Positions 34,606 to 44,014 of a DNA stretch of 64,000 nt are shown piece after piece (within the stretch, counting starts at the first letter, position 1; each line of letters starts with the position of its first letter). The notes beneath the pieces are model-generated. The model had not been told where the DNA came from. It saw nothing but the letters and a program-made list of their open reading frames with translations, and ran no database searches. The stretch lies in assembly GCF_030440515.1 (NCBI RefSeq), contig NZ_CP076543.1, forward strand, positions 7,107,001-7,171,000, written 5' to 3'. A program made the translations under genes and the position numbers. This DNA is from Streptomyces xanthophaeus. Lineage in GTDB: Bacteria; Actinomycetota; Actinomycetes; Streptomycetales; Streptomycetaceae.

Positions 34606-36548
34606 CCGACCGGCACGCCGAGTCCGCCGGGGCCACCGCCCCGGGCGTACCGGCCGACGACGCACCGCCCCGGGCGGCACGGGCCGAACCGGGCTCCGCG
34701 GCACCGGGCTCCGCCGGACCGGGCTCCGCGGGACGGGCCGACGGCGCACTCCCGCCGCTGTTCGCCCGCCTGGAGCGGTGGACCCGCGAACAGCCGGACG
34801 AGACCGCCGTCAAGGCCTTCGACGGCACCCTCACCTACGCGGCGCTCACCGCCCGCACCGCCCGCTACGCCACAGCGCTCGCCGCGGCCGGAGTCGGCCC
34901 GGAGACCTCCGTCGGGCTGCTGCTCGGCCGGTCCCGGGAGAGCGTGCCCGCCCTGCTCGCCGTCTGGAGCCTCGGCGGGACCGCCGTCCCCCTGGATCCC
35001 GCGCACCCCGTCGAGCGCCTCGGCCGTGTACTGCGCGACGCCGGGGCCGCCGTCCTGGTCGCCCCCGAGGTACCCACCGGCCTGGAGCCCGGCGGGATCG
35101 CCCTGCTCGCCCCCGCCGATGTCCGCCGCAGCGCCCCCGGCGCGCTCGCCGTGTCCGCAACCGCCCCCGACAGCTGCGCGTACCTCGTCTACACCTCCGG
35201 CACGACCGGCCGCCCCAAGGGGGTCGAGGTCACCTACCGGGGCCTGGACACGTTCGTCGACGCCCTCGGCACCCTCGGCCTGCCCCCCGGCGGACTCGGC
35301 CTCAACGCCGTCTCGCCCGCCTTCGACGGCTGGCTCTGGTGCACCCTGCTCTACCTGACGCACGGCCAGGGGGTCGCCCTCACGGACCTCTCCCTGGACG
35401 GCCTGCGCCAGGCCGCCGCCGAGGGCCGCGAGCCCCTGCCCGCCGGCCTGCGCACCGTCTCCCTCACCCCGTCGCTGCTCGCCGCCCACGGCGCCGGGAT
35501 CGACACCGCCGAGGTGGTCGTGGTCGCCGGGGAAGCCTGCCCGGCCGCGCTGGCGGAGCGGTTCTCCCGCGGCCGCCGGCTGCTCAACGTGTACGGGCCG
35601 ACGGAGGTGACCATCGCCGCGACCTGGGCCGACAGCCGACGAGGGGACGACGTGACCACCATCGGACGACCGCTGCCCGGCTACCGGGCGTACGTCCTGG
35701 ACGAGGAGCTCCGCCCGGTGCCCGCCGGAACCGAGGGCGAGCTCTACCTCGGCGGCCCGGCCGTGGCGCGCGGCTACCGGGGCCGCCCCGGACTCACCGC
35801 GAGCCGCTTCCTGCCCGATCCCTTCCAGGGCGGCGGCACCCGCATGTACCGCACCGGCGACGTGGTGATCCGCCGGCCCGGCGGCGAACTGGAGTACCGG
35901 GGCCGCCGCGACGACCAGGTCAAGATCCGCGGCCACCGCATCGAACTGGGCGAGGTGGAGCGGATCGCCGCCGAACTCCCCGAGGTCGTCGCCGCCGCCT
36001 GCTGCCCGCTCGCCGCCGGCCAGACCCTCGGCCTCGCCGTGGTCGCGGCCCCCGGCGCCGACCCGGCGGGCCTCCCCGACCTGGTCGTCGAACGCTGCCG
36101 CAAGCAGCTGCCCGCCGCCGCGGTGCCCAGCACCGTACGGGTGCTCGACCGGATCCCGACCCTCAGCACCGGAAAGGCCGACCGCGAGGCGCTGGCCACG
36201 GCCCTGACGGCGCCGGCACGGACGAACGGCGCACCGGGGGCGACCTCGGGGGCGACCCCGGGCACGGGTCCGACCACGAGCGAGCGCATCGTGATGGCCG
36301 TCTGGGCCGACGTGCTCGCCACCGAGATCCCCGGCCCCGACGCGGACTTCTTCGAGCTGGGCGGCCACTCCCTGGCCGCCGCCCGCGCGGTGTCGGAACT
36401 GCGCCGCGTCACCGGACTGCGCGTCGGCCTCGGCGCGCTGCTGGCCGAGCCGACGGCCCGGCACTTCGCCGCCGAACTCGACCGGCTCTCCGCCGAGCGG
36501 GAGGCCTGCGCCGCCGAACCGGCCGACGACCCCGCCGAAGGGGCCTGA
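34602..36548 (+). CDS. NRPS A-PCP didomain, aromatic amino acid predicted
   Basis: A 648-residue stand-alone A-PCP. A disordered Ala/Gly/Pro-rich N-terminus is followed by an A domain with [18 protein letters not shown] (A3), [11 protein letters not shown] (A5), YRTGD (A7) and [11 protein letters not shown] (A10), then a PCP with Ser590 in [12 protein letters not shown]. Hand alignment to GrsA gives pocket D-G-W-S-V-A-V-I-A-K: the Phe pocket D-A-W-T-I-A-A-I-C-K with mostly smaller residues, suggesting a bulkier aromatic such as Trp or chloro-Trp. With the TE, MbtH and P450 downstream it forms a cassette that beta-hydroxylates a tethered amino acid, as in NovH/NovI and NikP1/NikQ. Confidence 0.92.
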   Translation: MTDRHAESAGATAPGVPADDAPPRAARAEPGSAAPGSAGPGSAGRADGALPPLFARLERWTREQPDETAVKAFDGTLTYAALTARTARYATALAAAGVGPETSVGLLLGRSRESVPALLAVWSLGGTAVPLDPAHPVERLGRVLRDAGAAVLVAPEVPTGLEPGGIALLAPADVRRSAPGALAVSATAPDSCAYLVYTSGTTGRPKGVEVTYRGLDTFVDALGTLGLPPGGLGLNAVSPAFDGWLWCTLLYLTHGQGVALTDLSLDGLRQAAAEGREPLPAGLRTVSLTPSLLAAHGAGIDTAEVVVVAGEACPAALAERFSRGRRLLNVYGPTEVTIAATWADSRRGDDVTTIGRPLPGYRAYVLDEELRPVPAGTEGELYLGGPAVARGYRGRPGLTASRFLPDPFQGGGTRMYRTGDVVIRRPGGELEYRGRRDDQVKIRGHRIELGEVERIAAELPEVVAAACCPLAAGQTLGLAVVAAPGADPAGLPDLVVERCRKQLPAAAVPSTVRVLDRIPTLSTGKADREALATALTAPARTNGAPGATSGATPGTGPTTSERIVMAVWADVLATEIPGPDADFFELGGHSLAAARAVSELRRVTGLRVGLGALLAEPTARHFAAELDRLSAEREACAAEPADDPAEGA

Positions 36549-36551
36549 GCC

Positions 36552-37331
36552 ATGGGTGCCTGGATCTCCACCTGGACGGACGACCCCGCCGACCAGGCCC
36601 TGCCCGTCCTGCTGTGCCTGCCCCCCGCCGGGGCCGGCTGCCAGCAGTTCCGCTCCTGGCAGCCCGAACTGGCCGGCACCGCCCAGGTGTACGGAGTGCA
36701 GCTGCCGGGCCGGGAGAACCGCTGGCGGGACCCGATGCCGGACTCCTTCGACGAGGCCGTCGAGGCCATCGCCGCGGAACTGCGGGACGTCGTCGCCACC
36801 GGCCGGCCGCTGATCGTCTTCGGCCACAGCTTCGGCGGCCTCCTCGGCTACGAGGTCTCCCGCCGGGTCGCCCCGCGGGCCCTGGTGGTCAGCGGCTGCC
36901 GGGCCCCCGGCCACTGGGACGGCGCCGGCCGCGGCATCGTCGACGACGGCGAGGAGCTGGACAAGCTCTTCGACACGGCCGGCCTCGACCCCGAACTGCT
37001 CGACGAGGACACCCGCGCCCTGATGGTCGCCATGCTCCGCAAGGACGCCCAGCTGTCCCTGAGCTACGTCCACAAGCCGGGCGTCCGCCTCGGCGTGCCC
37101 GTCCACGCCTGGGGGGCCGACGGCGACGAGACCGTCAGCTCCGCCGACCTGGACGGCTGGGCCGCGATCACCACCGCCGCCTTCACCCGGCACACCACCA
37201 CGGGCGGCCACCACGCCGTACTGCGCCGCCCGCGGCCCGTACTGGACCACCTGACCACCCTGCTGCGGGCCCAGGGCGCCGATGCGCCGGCCCCCGCCCC
37301 CGCCCCCACCGCGACCGCGCCCGGCGCCTGA
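36552..37331 (+). CDS. Type II thioesterase (alpha/beta hydrolase)
   Basis: A 259-residue external TE: LPVLLCLPPAGAGCQQFRSWQPEL at the N-terminus, nucleophile elbow FGHSFGGLLGYE, then HAWGADGDETVS with the acid Asp and TTGGHHAVLRR with the catalytic His. It begins three bases after the A-PCP gene. In the NikP2/Qui14-type cassettes such a TE releases the beta-hydroxylated amino acid from the PCP; that role is inferred here, alongside general editing. Confidence 0.92.
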   Translation: MGAWISTWTDDPADQALPVLLCLPPAGAGCQQFRSWQPELAGTAQVYGVQLPGRENRWRDPMPDSFDEAVEAIAAELRDVVATGRPLIVFGHSFGGLLGYEVSRRVAPRALVVSGCRAPGHWDGAGRGIVDDGEELDKLFDTAGLDPELLDEDTRALMVAMLRKDAQLSLSYVHKPGVRLGVPVHAWGADGDETVSSADLDGWAAITTAAFTRHTTTGGHHAVLRRPRPVLDHLTTLLRAQGADAPAPAPAPTATAPGA

Positions 37332-37371
37332 GCGCCCGGCCGTCCCCACCCGCCCGAGTCCGGAGGACACC

Positions 37372-37551
37372 GTGCCCACCACCCACCAGGTCCTCGTGAA
37401 CCACGAGGGGCAGTACGCGCTGTACCCCGCCACACGCGAGACCCCCGACGGCTGGACGCCGGCCGGGTTCGACGGCACCGAGGACGAATGCGCCGGCTTC
37501 GTGGACGCCCAATGGCCCGACACCCGCCCGCTCAGCCTGCGAGGAGCCTGA
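37372..37551 (+). CDS. MbtH-like A-domain chaperone with altered core residues
   Basis: A 59-residue protein starting with GTG at 37372 after GGAGGA. LVNHEGQYALYPATRETPDGW and DECAGFVDAQWPDTRPLSL are MbtH signatures. The usual S-L-W-P is A-L-Y-P here, and WTDMRP is WPDTRP, so two near-invariant residues that contact the A domain differ. It should bind one or more of the cluster's A domains. The longer frame from 37282 lies inside the TE gene and is rejected. Confidence 0.9.
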   Translation: MPTTHQVLVNHEGQYALYPATRETPDGWTPAGFDGTEDECAGFVDAQWPDTRPLSLRGA

Positions 37552-37552
37552 G

Positions 37553-38767
37553 ATGGAGATCGACCTGCTCGACCCGGGCCCCTTCGGCCGCAACGACTTC
37601 TGGCCCACCTTCACCTGGCTGCGCGCCCACTCGCCCGTCCACTGGCACCCCGAGCCCGGCAGCGACGACGGGGGCTTCTGGGCCCTGACCCGCCACCGCG
37701 ACATCATGAAGGTCTACGCCGACAGCGACACCTTCAGCTCGGCCCGCGGGATGCGGCTGGGCAGCGACCCGGCCGCCGTCGCCGCCGTCGCCCAGCGCAT
37801 GCTTATCGTCTCCGACGTCCCCCACCACACCCGGCTCAAGCGGGCCCTGCACCAGGCCTTCGGACCGCAGCAGATGCCGCGCCTGGAGGCGATGGTCGAG
37901 AAGGTGGTCGGCGAGCTGGTGACCGAGGCCGCCGAACGCGACGAACTGGACTTCATCGACCTCGCCAAGCAACTGCCCAACCGGGTCGTCTGCGCCATGA
38001 TGGGCATCCCGCGCGCCGACTGGGCCTGGATCGGGGCCCTGACCACCGACGCCTTCGACTCCCCGGACGACGAGGTGCGCACCAACGCGCACTCGGAGAT
38101 CTTCCTCTACTTCATCGAGCTGCTCGCCGAACGCCGGGTCCGCCCCGGCGACGACCTGGTCAGCCAGATCGCCCACGACACGCTCGTGGACGAGGGCGAC
38201 GGCACCGAACGGCCGCTCAGCGACCACGAGATCGTCTTCAACCTCAACGGGGTCCTCTCCGGGGCGAACGAGACCACCCGCTACTCGGCGGCCGGCGCGG
38301 TCCACATGTTCGCCGAACACCCCGACCAGTGGCGGCTGCTGCGCGGCCTCGGCCAGGGCGGCATCGCCCCGGCCGTCGAGGAGATCCTGCGCTGGACCAC
38401 CCCCGGGGTGCACGCCCTGCGCACCGCCGTCCGCGACACCGAGATCAACGGGATCCCGGTGGCCGAGGGCGCCCGGGTGACGCTGTGGAACGTCTCGGCC
38501 AACCGCGACGAGGACGTCTTCGCCGACCCGCACGCCTTCCGGGTCGACCGCCGCCCCAACCGGCACGTCGCCTTCGGACACGGCCGCCACCTGTGCCTCG
38601 GCGCCCGGCTCGCCCGCTTCGAACTCGGCGCCCTGCTCACCGAGATGCTCGGCGTGCTGGACGGCTTCGAACTGGCCGGACCCGTCACCTTCAACTCCTC
38701 CAACTTCACCTGGGGGATCAACAGTCTCCCCGTGCGGCTGCTGCGCAGCCGAGCCTTCGCGAAGTAA
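37553..38767 (+). CDS. Cytochrome P450, candidate beta-hydroxylase of PCP-bound Trp
   Basis: A 404-residue actinobacterial P450 with I-helix GVLSGANETTRYSAAG, ExxR in VEEILRWTTPG, and haem loop VAFGHGRHLCLGARLARFE with Cys348. It begins two bases after the mbtH stop. P450s next to A-PCP, TE and MbtH genes (NovI, NikQ, Qui15) hydroxylate the beta-carbon of a carrier-bound amino acid; this one is the likely equivalent. If so the product, beta-hydroxy-chlorotryptophan, would be released by the TE and cleaved by the threonine aldolase. Substrate and position are inferences. Confidence 0.93.
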   Translation: MEIDLLDPGPFGRNDFWPTFTWLRAHSPVHWHPEPGSDDGGFWALTRHRDIMKVYADSDTFSSARGMRLGSDPAAVAAVAQRMLIVSDVPHHTRLKRALHQAFGPQQMPRLEAMVEKVVGELVTEAAERDELDFIDLAKQLPNRVVCAMMGIPRADWAWIGALTTDAFDSPDDEVRTNAHSEIFLYFIELLAERRVRPGDDLVSQIAHDTLVDEGDGTERPLSDHEIVFNLNGVLSGANETTRYSAAGAVHMFAEHPDQWRLLRGLGQGGIAPAVEEILRWTTPGVHALRTAVRDTEINGIPVAEGARVTLWNVSANRDEDVFADPHAFRVDRRPNRHVAFGHGRHLCLGARLARFELGALLTEMLGVLDGFELAGPVTFNSSNFTWGINSLPVRLLRSRAFAK

Positions 38768-38782
38768 GAAAGGGCCCGCACT

Positions 38783-41700
38783 GTGACCACCGCACTCGTC
38801 GACTTCAACCGTTCGGACGCCGCCTTCCCCGCCACGGGGTATCCGCAGCTCCTCGCCGAACAGGCCGCCCGCACCCCCCGGGCCACCGCCCTCGCGCAGG
38901 GCGGGCGCAGCTGGACCTATGCCGAACTGGAGGCCGCCACCAACCGGCTGGCGCACGCGCTGATCGCCCGCGGAGCCGCCGCCGGGACCCGGATCGGCCT
39001 CTGCTACCCCCGTAGCGCCGAGTACGTCATCGGCTCCCTCGCCATCCTCAAGACGGGCGCCGCGATCGTCGCCCTCGACCCGGTCAACCCCGACGACCGG
39101 CTCGCGGCGATGGTCGCCGACGCCGCCCCGCTGCTCGTCCTCACCCCGGCCGGCCTCGGCCGCCGGATACCGCAGGACGTCCCACAGGCCGAGGTCGCCA
39201 CCGCCGGTCAGGACCTCCCGGACACCGCGCCCGCCGTCGCGACCGGCCCCGACACCGTCAGCCACCTCATCTACACCTCCGGTTCCACGGGCACCCCCAA
39301 GGCGGTCCTGGAGCGGCACGGCGCGCTCACCAACCTCGTGCACTGGACCACCCGCGCCTACGGGGTCCGGCCCGGCGACCGCGCCTCCTGGATGTCCACC
39401 CCCGGCTTCGCCGTCCAGATCATGGAGTGGCTCGCCTACCTGCCCGCCGGCGCAGCCATCCACATTCCCGAGGCCGGACAGGCACAGACCCCCGAGCAGA
39501 TCCGCGACTGGCTCGTCGGCGAGGGCATCACCCACACCATGCTGGTGGCCGCCCTGGCCGAGCCCGCCTGGGGCCTGGACTGGCCCGAGGACACCGCGCT
39601 GCGGATCCTGGTGACCACCGCCGAGCGCGTCCACAGCTGGCCGCCCGCCGACACCCCGTTCCGGGTCGTGATGACCTACGGCACCACCGAGACCACCAAC
39701 GTCCTGTCCTGCCTCGACCTCGGGGCCGGCATCGACTTCACCAGCCAGGCCACCTCCGACGAGGTCCGCGCCACCCGCCAGGTCCCGGTCGGCGTGCCCA
39801 TCGCCAACCTCCGCGTCCACCTCCTGGACGAGGACGGCAGCCCCGTGCCCGAGGGCGAGGTCGGCCGCCTGCACGTCTCCGGCGCCGGGGTCGCGGCCGG
39901 CTACCACGGCCGCCCCGAGCTCACCGCCGCGAAGTTCCACCCCAACGTCCTCCCCGACGACCCGCACCCGGTGCTCTACGACACCGGCGACCTCGCCCGC
40001 CGCCGCGAGGACGGTGCCGTCGAACTCCTCGGCCGCTCCGACTCCCAGGTGAAGATCCGCGGCTTCCGCGTGGAGCTCGGCGAGGTCGAGACCCACATCG
40101 CCCGCCTCGACGACATCGCCGAGGCCGTCGTCGTCACCCAGGAGCGCGGTCCCGGGGACAAGCGGCTCATCGCCTACGTCTCCCCGGCCGGCGCGGCCGA
40201 ACCGGACTCCGCCGCCGTGCGCGCCGAAGTCGCCCGCACCCTGCCCTACTACATGGTGCCCGCCACCGTCGTCGTGCTGCCCGCCCTCCCGCGCCTGCCC
40301 AACGGCAAGGTCGACCGGCGCAGCCTGCCCGAGCCCCCGGAGGGCCGCGACGCGGTCGGCGCCGGCTACGAAGCCCCCCGCAACGAGGTCGAGGACGGGC
40401 TCAGCAGGCTGTGGGCCGAGGCGTTCCGCACCGACGGCATCGGCATCCACGACAACTTCTTCGAGCTGGGCGGACATTCGCTGCTCGCCTTCCAGCTGAT
40501 CGACGAGATCCGCCGCCGCTACAGCGTCGAGCTCAGCCTCTCCGACCTCTCCACCTGCCCCACCGTCGCCGAGCTCGCCACCCTCGTCACCACCGAACGC
40601 ACGGGCGGCCGGGGCTCCTTCGGCGGACTCCCCGCGATCGTCCCGGACTCTGCCGCCCGCTTCGAGCCCTTCCCGCTCACCGAGAGCCAGCAGGCCCTGT
40701 GGATCGGCCGTGGCGGGCTCGTGGAACTGGGCAACGTCGGCTGCCACGGATACTTCGAGTGGGAGAGCGAGCAGCTCGACGTGGCCCGCTTCGAGGGCGC
40801 CTGGCGTCGGCTCGTGGAGCGCCACGACGCCCTGCGCACCCGCGTCCTGCCCGACGGCACCCAGCAGGTCTTCGAGGAGATCCCGGCGTACGAGATCCCC
40901 GTCACCGACTTCGGCGGCCTCGACGAGGAGTCCCGCCGGGCCGAGCTGGCCGAGCTGCGCGAGCGGCTCTCCCACCAGGTCCTCGATGCCGACGCCTGGC
41001 CGCTGTTCGACGTACGGATCAGCCTGCTCGGCGGCGGCCGGGCCCGGATCCACCTCTGCCTGGACTTCCTCGTCGCCGACGCCTGGAGCTACTTCCAGGT
41101 CCTCATCCCGGACCTCGTCACCTACTACGTGGAACCCGGCGCGGAACTCGCCCCGCTGGAGCTGACCTTCCGCGACTACGTCCTCGCCGTCGGGAACTCG
41201 CTGCGCGACAGCGAGCTCTACCGCCGCTCCGAGTGGTACTGGCGCGACCGCCTCGCCACCCTCCCGCCCGCCCCCGAACTGCCCGGGCGCCCGGCCGACG
41301 CCCCCGAGCTGCCGGTCCGCTTCGAGCGCCGCAGCCACGTCGTCGCGCCGGAGCGGTGGAGCCGGATCCAGGAGCGCGCGCACGCCCGCGAGGTGACCCC
41401 TTCCGGGGTACTCGCCGCCGCCTACGCCGAGATCCTCGGCAGGGCCGCCGGACAGGCCCGGTTCACCATCAACTTCCCGCTGTTCAACCGCCTTCCGCTG
41501 CACCCGCAGGTCAACTCGCTGCTCGCGGACACCACGACCACCCTGCTGCTGGCCGTCGAGCAGACGGAGACCACCTTCGCCGGACGGGCCCAGGCCGTCC
41601 AGCGCCGCCTCTGGGCCGACCTGGAGCACCGCTACTTCAGCGGTGTCCAGGTGCTGCGCGAGCTGACCAAGCTGCGCGGCTCCCTCGCCCCGGCCATGCC

Positions 41701-42721
41701 CGTGGTGATGACCAGCCTGGCCGGCCACCCGCCGCAGTACGAGGAGACCGAGCTGGGCGCCCCGGTCTACGGCATCTCACAGACCCCGCAGGTCTCCCTC
41801 GACTTCCAGGTCTTCGAGAAGCCCGACGGCCTCACCTTCAACTGGGACTTCCTGCCCGCCGTCTACCCGGACGGACTCATCGACGCCATGTTCGAGGAGT
41901 TCACCGCCCTGCTGGACGCCCTCGCCGAGGACGAGATCTGGGAGCGCCACTCCCCGCCGCCCGGCGAGGACGCCGCCGCCCCCGGCAGGACCGAGGAGCG
42001 CGACACCGGCGACGCCTGGGAGCGGTACTGGGCCGGGATCCGGCGCACCGGACGCGGCGGCGACGTCATCTGGGACGCCGACAGCGGCGAGGAATTCCAG
42101 TGGCTGCTGGACCAGGCGCAGCGCCACTTCCGCAGCGACCTGCCGGTCATCGACCTGGGCTGCGGCAACGGCCGCTACAGCCGCGAACTCGCCCCGCACC
42201 ACCCCTCCGTCATCGGCGTCGACGTCTCCGTCAGCGCCATCGACCACGCCAAGCGTGAGGCCGAGGGCGTGCCGAACGTCGACTACCTGGCGATCGACAT
42301 GACCGACGCCGAGCAGGCCGCCGTCCTGGGGGAGGGGCCCTACAACATCTTCGTCCGCGGCGTCTTCCACGTCCTGGACAGCGAGGCCCGGGCCCGGCTC
42401 GCCGCCGTCGCCGGCCGGCTGCTGGGCGACGAGGGCACGCTGATCGTCCACGAGCCCGACTACTCCAGCAACTCCTTCGGCTACCTCGGCTTCGTCGGCG
42501 GCAAGCGCGGCCGCGCCGAGGACCTGGTCGGCCCGCTGGAGGCGGCCGGTGTCCGGCACTCGCACCGCTTCACCCGGCCCGAACTGGCCGAGGCGTTCGG
42601 CGCGGACGCGTGGGAGGTCGTCGAGGACGAGGCGATCGAACTGCACGCGATCGACCCCCGGTCGGACTCCGACGCGCTGCGGCTGCCCGGCTACTACGCG
42701 GTACTGCGCCGCAAGCACTGA
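38783..42721 (+). CDS. NRPS A-PCP-Cy-MT, predicted starter module
   Basis: A 1312-residue multidomain protein starting with GTG at 38783. Domains: A (about 18-510, A10 Lys in LPNGKVDRR near 507), PCP (Ser566 in LGGHSLLAF), Cy (from about 630, with DFLVADAWS giving Asp761, Asp766, Ser769), and a class I SAM methyltransferase (VIDLGCGNGRYSREL from 1122). The A domain has GFAVQIMEW where FDxS is usual, so the Asp that binds the alpha-amine is Ala; this fits a non-amino-acid starter such as an indole carboxylic acid. The Cy domain would condense or cyclise this starter with a Ser/Cys-type unit. The MT target is unknown. A strong hairpin follows the stop. Confidence 0.92.
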   Translation: MTTALVDFNRSDAAFPATGYPQLLAEQAARTPRATALAQGGRSWTYAELEAATNRLAHALIARGAAAGTRIGLCYPRSAEYVIGSLAILKTGAAIVALDPVNPDDRLAAMVADAAPLLVLTPAGLGRRIPQDVPQAEVATAGQDLPDTAPAVATGPDTVSHLIYTSGSTGTPKAVLERHGALTNLVHWTTRAYGVRPGDRASWMSTPGFAVQIMEWLAYLPAGAAIHIPEAGQAQTPEQIRDWLVGEGITHTMLVAALAEPAWGLDWPEDTALRILVTTAERVHSWPPADTPFRVVMTYGTTETTNVLSCLDLGAGIDFTSQATSDEVRATRQVPVGVPIANLRVHLLDEDGSPVPEGEVGRLHVSGAGVAAGYHGRPELTAAKFHPNVLPDDPHPVLYDTGDLARRREDGAVELLGRSDSQVKIRGFRVELGEVETHIARLDDIAEAVVVTQERGPGDKRLIAYVSPAGAAEPDSAAVRAEVARTLPYYMVPATVVVLPALPRLPNGKVDRRSLPEPPEGRDAVGAGYEAPRNEVEDGLSRLWAEAFRTDGIGIHDNFFELGGHSLLAFQLIDEIRRRYSVELSLSDLSTCPTVAELATLVTTERTGGRGSFGGLPAIVPDSAARFEPFPLTESQQALWIGRGGLVELGNVGCHGYFEWESEQLDVARFEGAWRRLVERHDALRTRVLPDGTQQVFEEIPAYEIPVTDFGGLDEESRRAELAELRERLSHQVLDADAWPLFDVRISLLGGGRARIHLCLDFLVADAWSYFQVLIPDLVTYYVEPGAELAPLELTFRDYVLAVGNSLRDSELYRRSEWYWRDRLATLPPAPELPGRPADAPELPVRFERRSHVVAPERWSRIQERAHAREVTPSGVLAAAYAEILGRAAGQARFTINFPLFNRLPLHPQVNSLLADTTTTLLLAVEQTETTFAGRAQAVQRRLWADLEHRYFSGVQVLRELTKLRGSLAPAMPVVMTSLAGHPPQYEETELGAPVYGISQTPQVSLDFQVFEKPDGLTFNWDFLPAVYPDGLIDAMFEEFTALLDALAEDEIWERHSPPPGEDAAAPGRTEERDTGDAWERYWAGIRRTGRGGDVIWDADSGEEFQWLLDQAQRHFRSDLPVIDLGCGNGRYSRELAPHHPSVIGVDVSVSAIDHAKREAEGVPNVDYLAIDMTDAEQAAVLGEGPYNIFVRGVFHVLDSEARARLAAVAGRLLGDEGTLIVHEPDYSSNSFGYLGFVGGKRGRAEDLVGPLEAAGVRHSHRFTRPELAEAFGADAWEVVEDEAIELHAIDPRSDSDALRLPGYYAVLRRKH

Positions 42722-42744
42722 CGGCCGCACGCCCCGGCCCGGCT

Positions 42745-42778
42745 CTGCACCGGGCGGCCCCTCGGCCGCCCGGCGCAG
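42745..42778 (+). terminator. Strong hairpin terminator
   Basis: CCGGGCGGCC and GGCCGCCCGG around CCTC (42750-42773), extended by CTGC/GCAG across one A-C mismatch to 42745-42778. It closes the SARP-to-NRPS block 24 bases after the stop at 42721. Confidence 0.85.
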
Positions 42779-42863
42779 GGCCTCGGCGTCGTTCGGGGCT
42801 GTGGTGGTGCTCCCCGCGAGGAAGAAGATGCGGCCACGGCCGCTCGGCTGAAAGACTGGACAC

Positions 42864-43895
42864 GTGGAACGACGTACGACCGACCGGCTGCTCAGGGCGC
42901 GCGCACAGGCGATCGGGGGCGAGGTCCGGGAGGAATCGGTAGCCGCCGTCCTCGACCGGGTGCTCGCCGTGCAGGCGCAGGACCTGCCCGCGGCCGAGCT
43001 CGGCCTCCGGGTGCGGGCCCGCGGGCTGACCCAGGACGCGGTGCGCCGGGCCACCGACACCGAACGCACCGCCGTCCGCGGCTGGTTCATGCGCGGCACC
43101 CTCCAGCTGGTGCCGGCCGCCGACGCCCGCTGGCTGCTCGCCCTCTTCGGACCGGTCTACCTGGCGCTCGCCGCCCGGCGGCTGCGCGAACTGGGCCTCG
43201 ACGAGGCCCTGTGCACGCGCTCGGAACGCCTCATCACCGAAGCGATCGACGGTGAGGGGCCGTTGACCCGCGCCCAGCTCACCGACCGGCTCACCACCCT
43301 CGGGGTGGAGCCGAAGGGGCAGTCCGCCTTCCACCTGATCCGCCGGGCCGCCCTGAACGGCCGCATCTGCCACGGACCGCAGCGGGGCGGCGAGGCCACC
43401 TTCGTCCTCCTCGACGACTGGCTGCCCGCCACCGGACCCCTGCCCTTCACCGGAGCCGCCGCCGAACGCGAACTCGCGCGCCGCTACCGCGTGGCGTACG
43501 GCCCCTCCGACGCCCTGGACTTCGTCCACTGGTCGGGGCTCAAGGCCACCACGGGCAAGAACGCGTGGGCCGCCGTACGGGAGACCGGGCCCGAGCCGGT
43601 GCCCACCCCGGGCGAGCCCGACGTACGCCTCCTGCCGGCCTACGACAACTACCTCGTCGGCTACCGCAGCCGGGACCTGTCCGTACCCGCCGCACACGAA
43701 CGCAGGGTGTGGCCCGGCGGCGGGCAGATCCGCGCCACCGTGCTGGTCGACGGCCTGGCCGTCGGCACCTGGTCCGGAGGCCGCCGCGGGGCGCCGGTGA
43801 CGGTCGAACCCTTCCCCGGGGCCGAGCCCCGCACCCCCGCCGTGGCGGCCGGAATCGCCCGTGAGAGCGCCGACATCGCACGGTTCTCCAGCTGA
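42864..43895 (+). CDS. AlkZ-like DNA glycosylase (HTH_42 winged-helix protein)
   Basis: A 343-residue protein beginning with GTG at 42864. It has the HTH_42 fold with LDRVLAVQAQDLPAAELGLRVRARG, giving Gln37-x-Gln39, the catalytic-type QxQ motif of AlkZ (family members with QxD are the YcaQ/AlkX branch), plus RGWFMRGTLQLVPAADARWLLAL and a C-terminal LPAYDNYLVGYRSRD. AlkZ unhooks interstrand crosslinks and gives azinomycin producers self-resistance; relatives sit in other genotoxin clusters. It forms its own small unit between a terminator and the MFS promoter. Self-resistance is inferred from the family and the position. Confidence 0.85.
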   Translation: MERRTTDRLLRARAQAIGGEVREESVAAVLDRVLAVQAQDLPAAELGLRVRARGLTQDAVRRATDTERTAVRGWFMRGTLQLVPAADARWLLALFGPVYLALAARRLRELGLDEALCTRSERLITEAIDGEGPLTRAQLTDRLTTLGVEPKGQSAFHLIRRAALNGRICHGPQRGGEATFVLLDDWLPATGPLPFTGAAAERELARRYRVAYGPSDALDFVHWSGLKATTGKNAWAAVRETGPEPVPTPGEPDVRLLPAYDNYLVGYRSRDLSVPAAHERRVWPGGGQIRATVLVDGLAVGTWSGGRRGAPVTVEPFPGAEPRTPAVAAGIARESADIARFSS

Positions 43896-43907
43896 ACTCA
43901 TCGCATG

Positions 43908-43930
43908 TCTACAAGCGGTCTATAGTCCCG
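43908..43930. promoter_or_regulatory. Second 11-base-spaced repeat, candidate SARP site before MFS gene
   Basis: TCTACAAGCGG is followed 11 bases later by TCTATAGTCCC (starts at 43908 and 43919), resembling the CTACAACGGCC pair in minus orientation near 31864-31885. A possible -10 CATAAC lies at 43936-43941. The repeat is imperfect, so this is a candidate only. Confidence 0.5.
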
Positions 43931-44014
43931 GAATTCATAACCGGGGCCTAACTCCCGGACCATAGCGTCAGTGCCGTCCGACAATTCCGTACCCAATCAG
44001 AAAAGGGCGTCGAC

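Noticed and set aside
40960..41110. Reading the third domain of the 38783 NRPS as a normal C domain
   Set aside because: The motif is DFLVADAWS, the DxxxxDxxS of heterocyclisation domains, and the N-terminal QQALWIGRG...GCHGYFEWE is Cy-like.
37532..41728. Minus-strand open frame of 1398 codons opposite the P450 and NRPS genes
   Set aside because: Composition is Gly/Val/Asp/Glu-rich with no domain signature, and it lies antisense to well-supported NRPS coding sequence. High-GC DNA leaves such frames open by codon bias.
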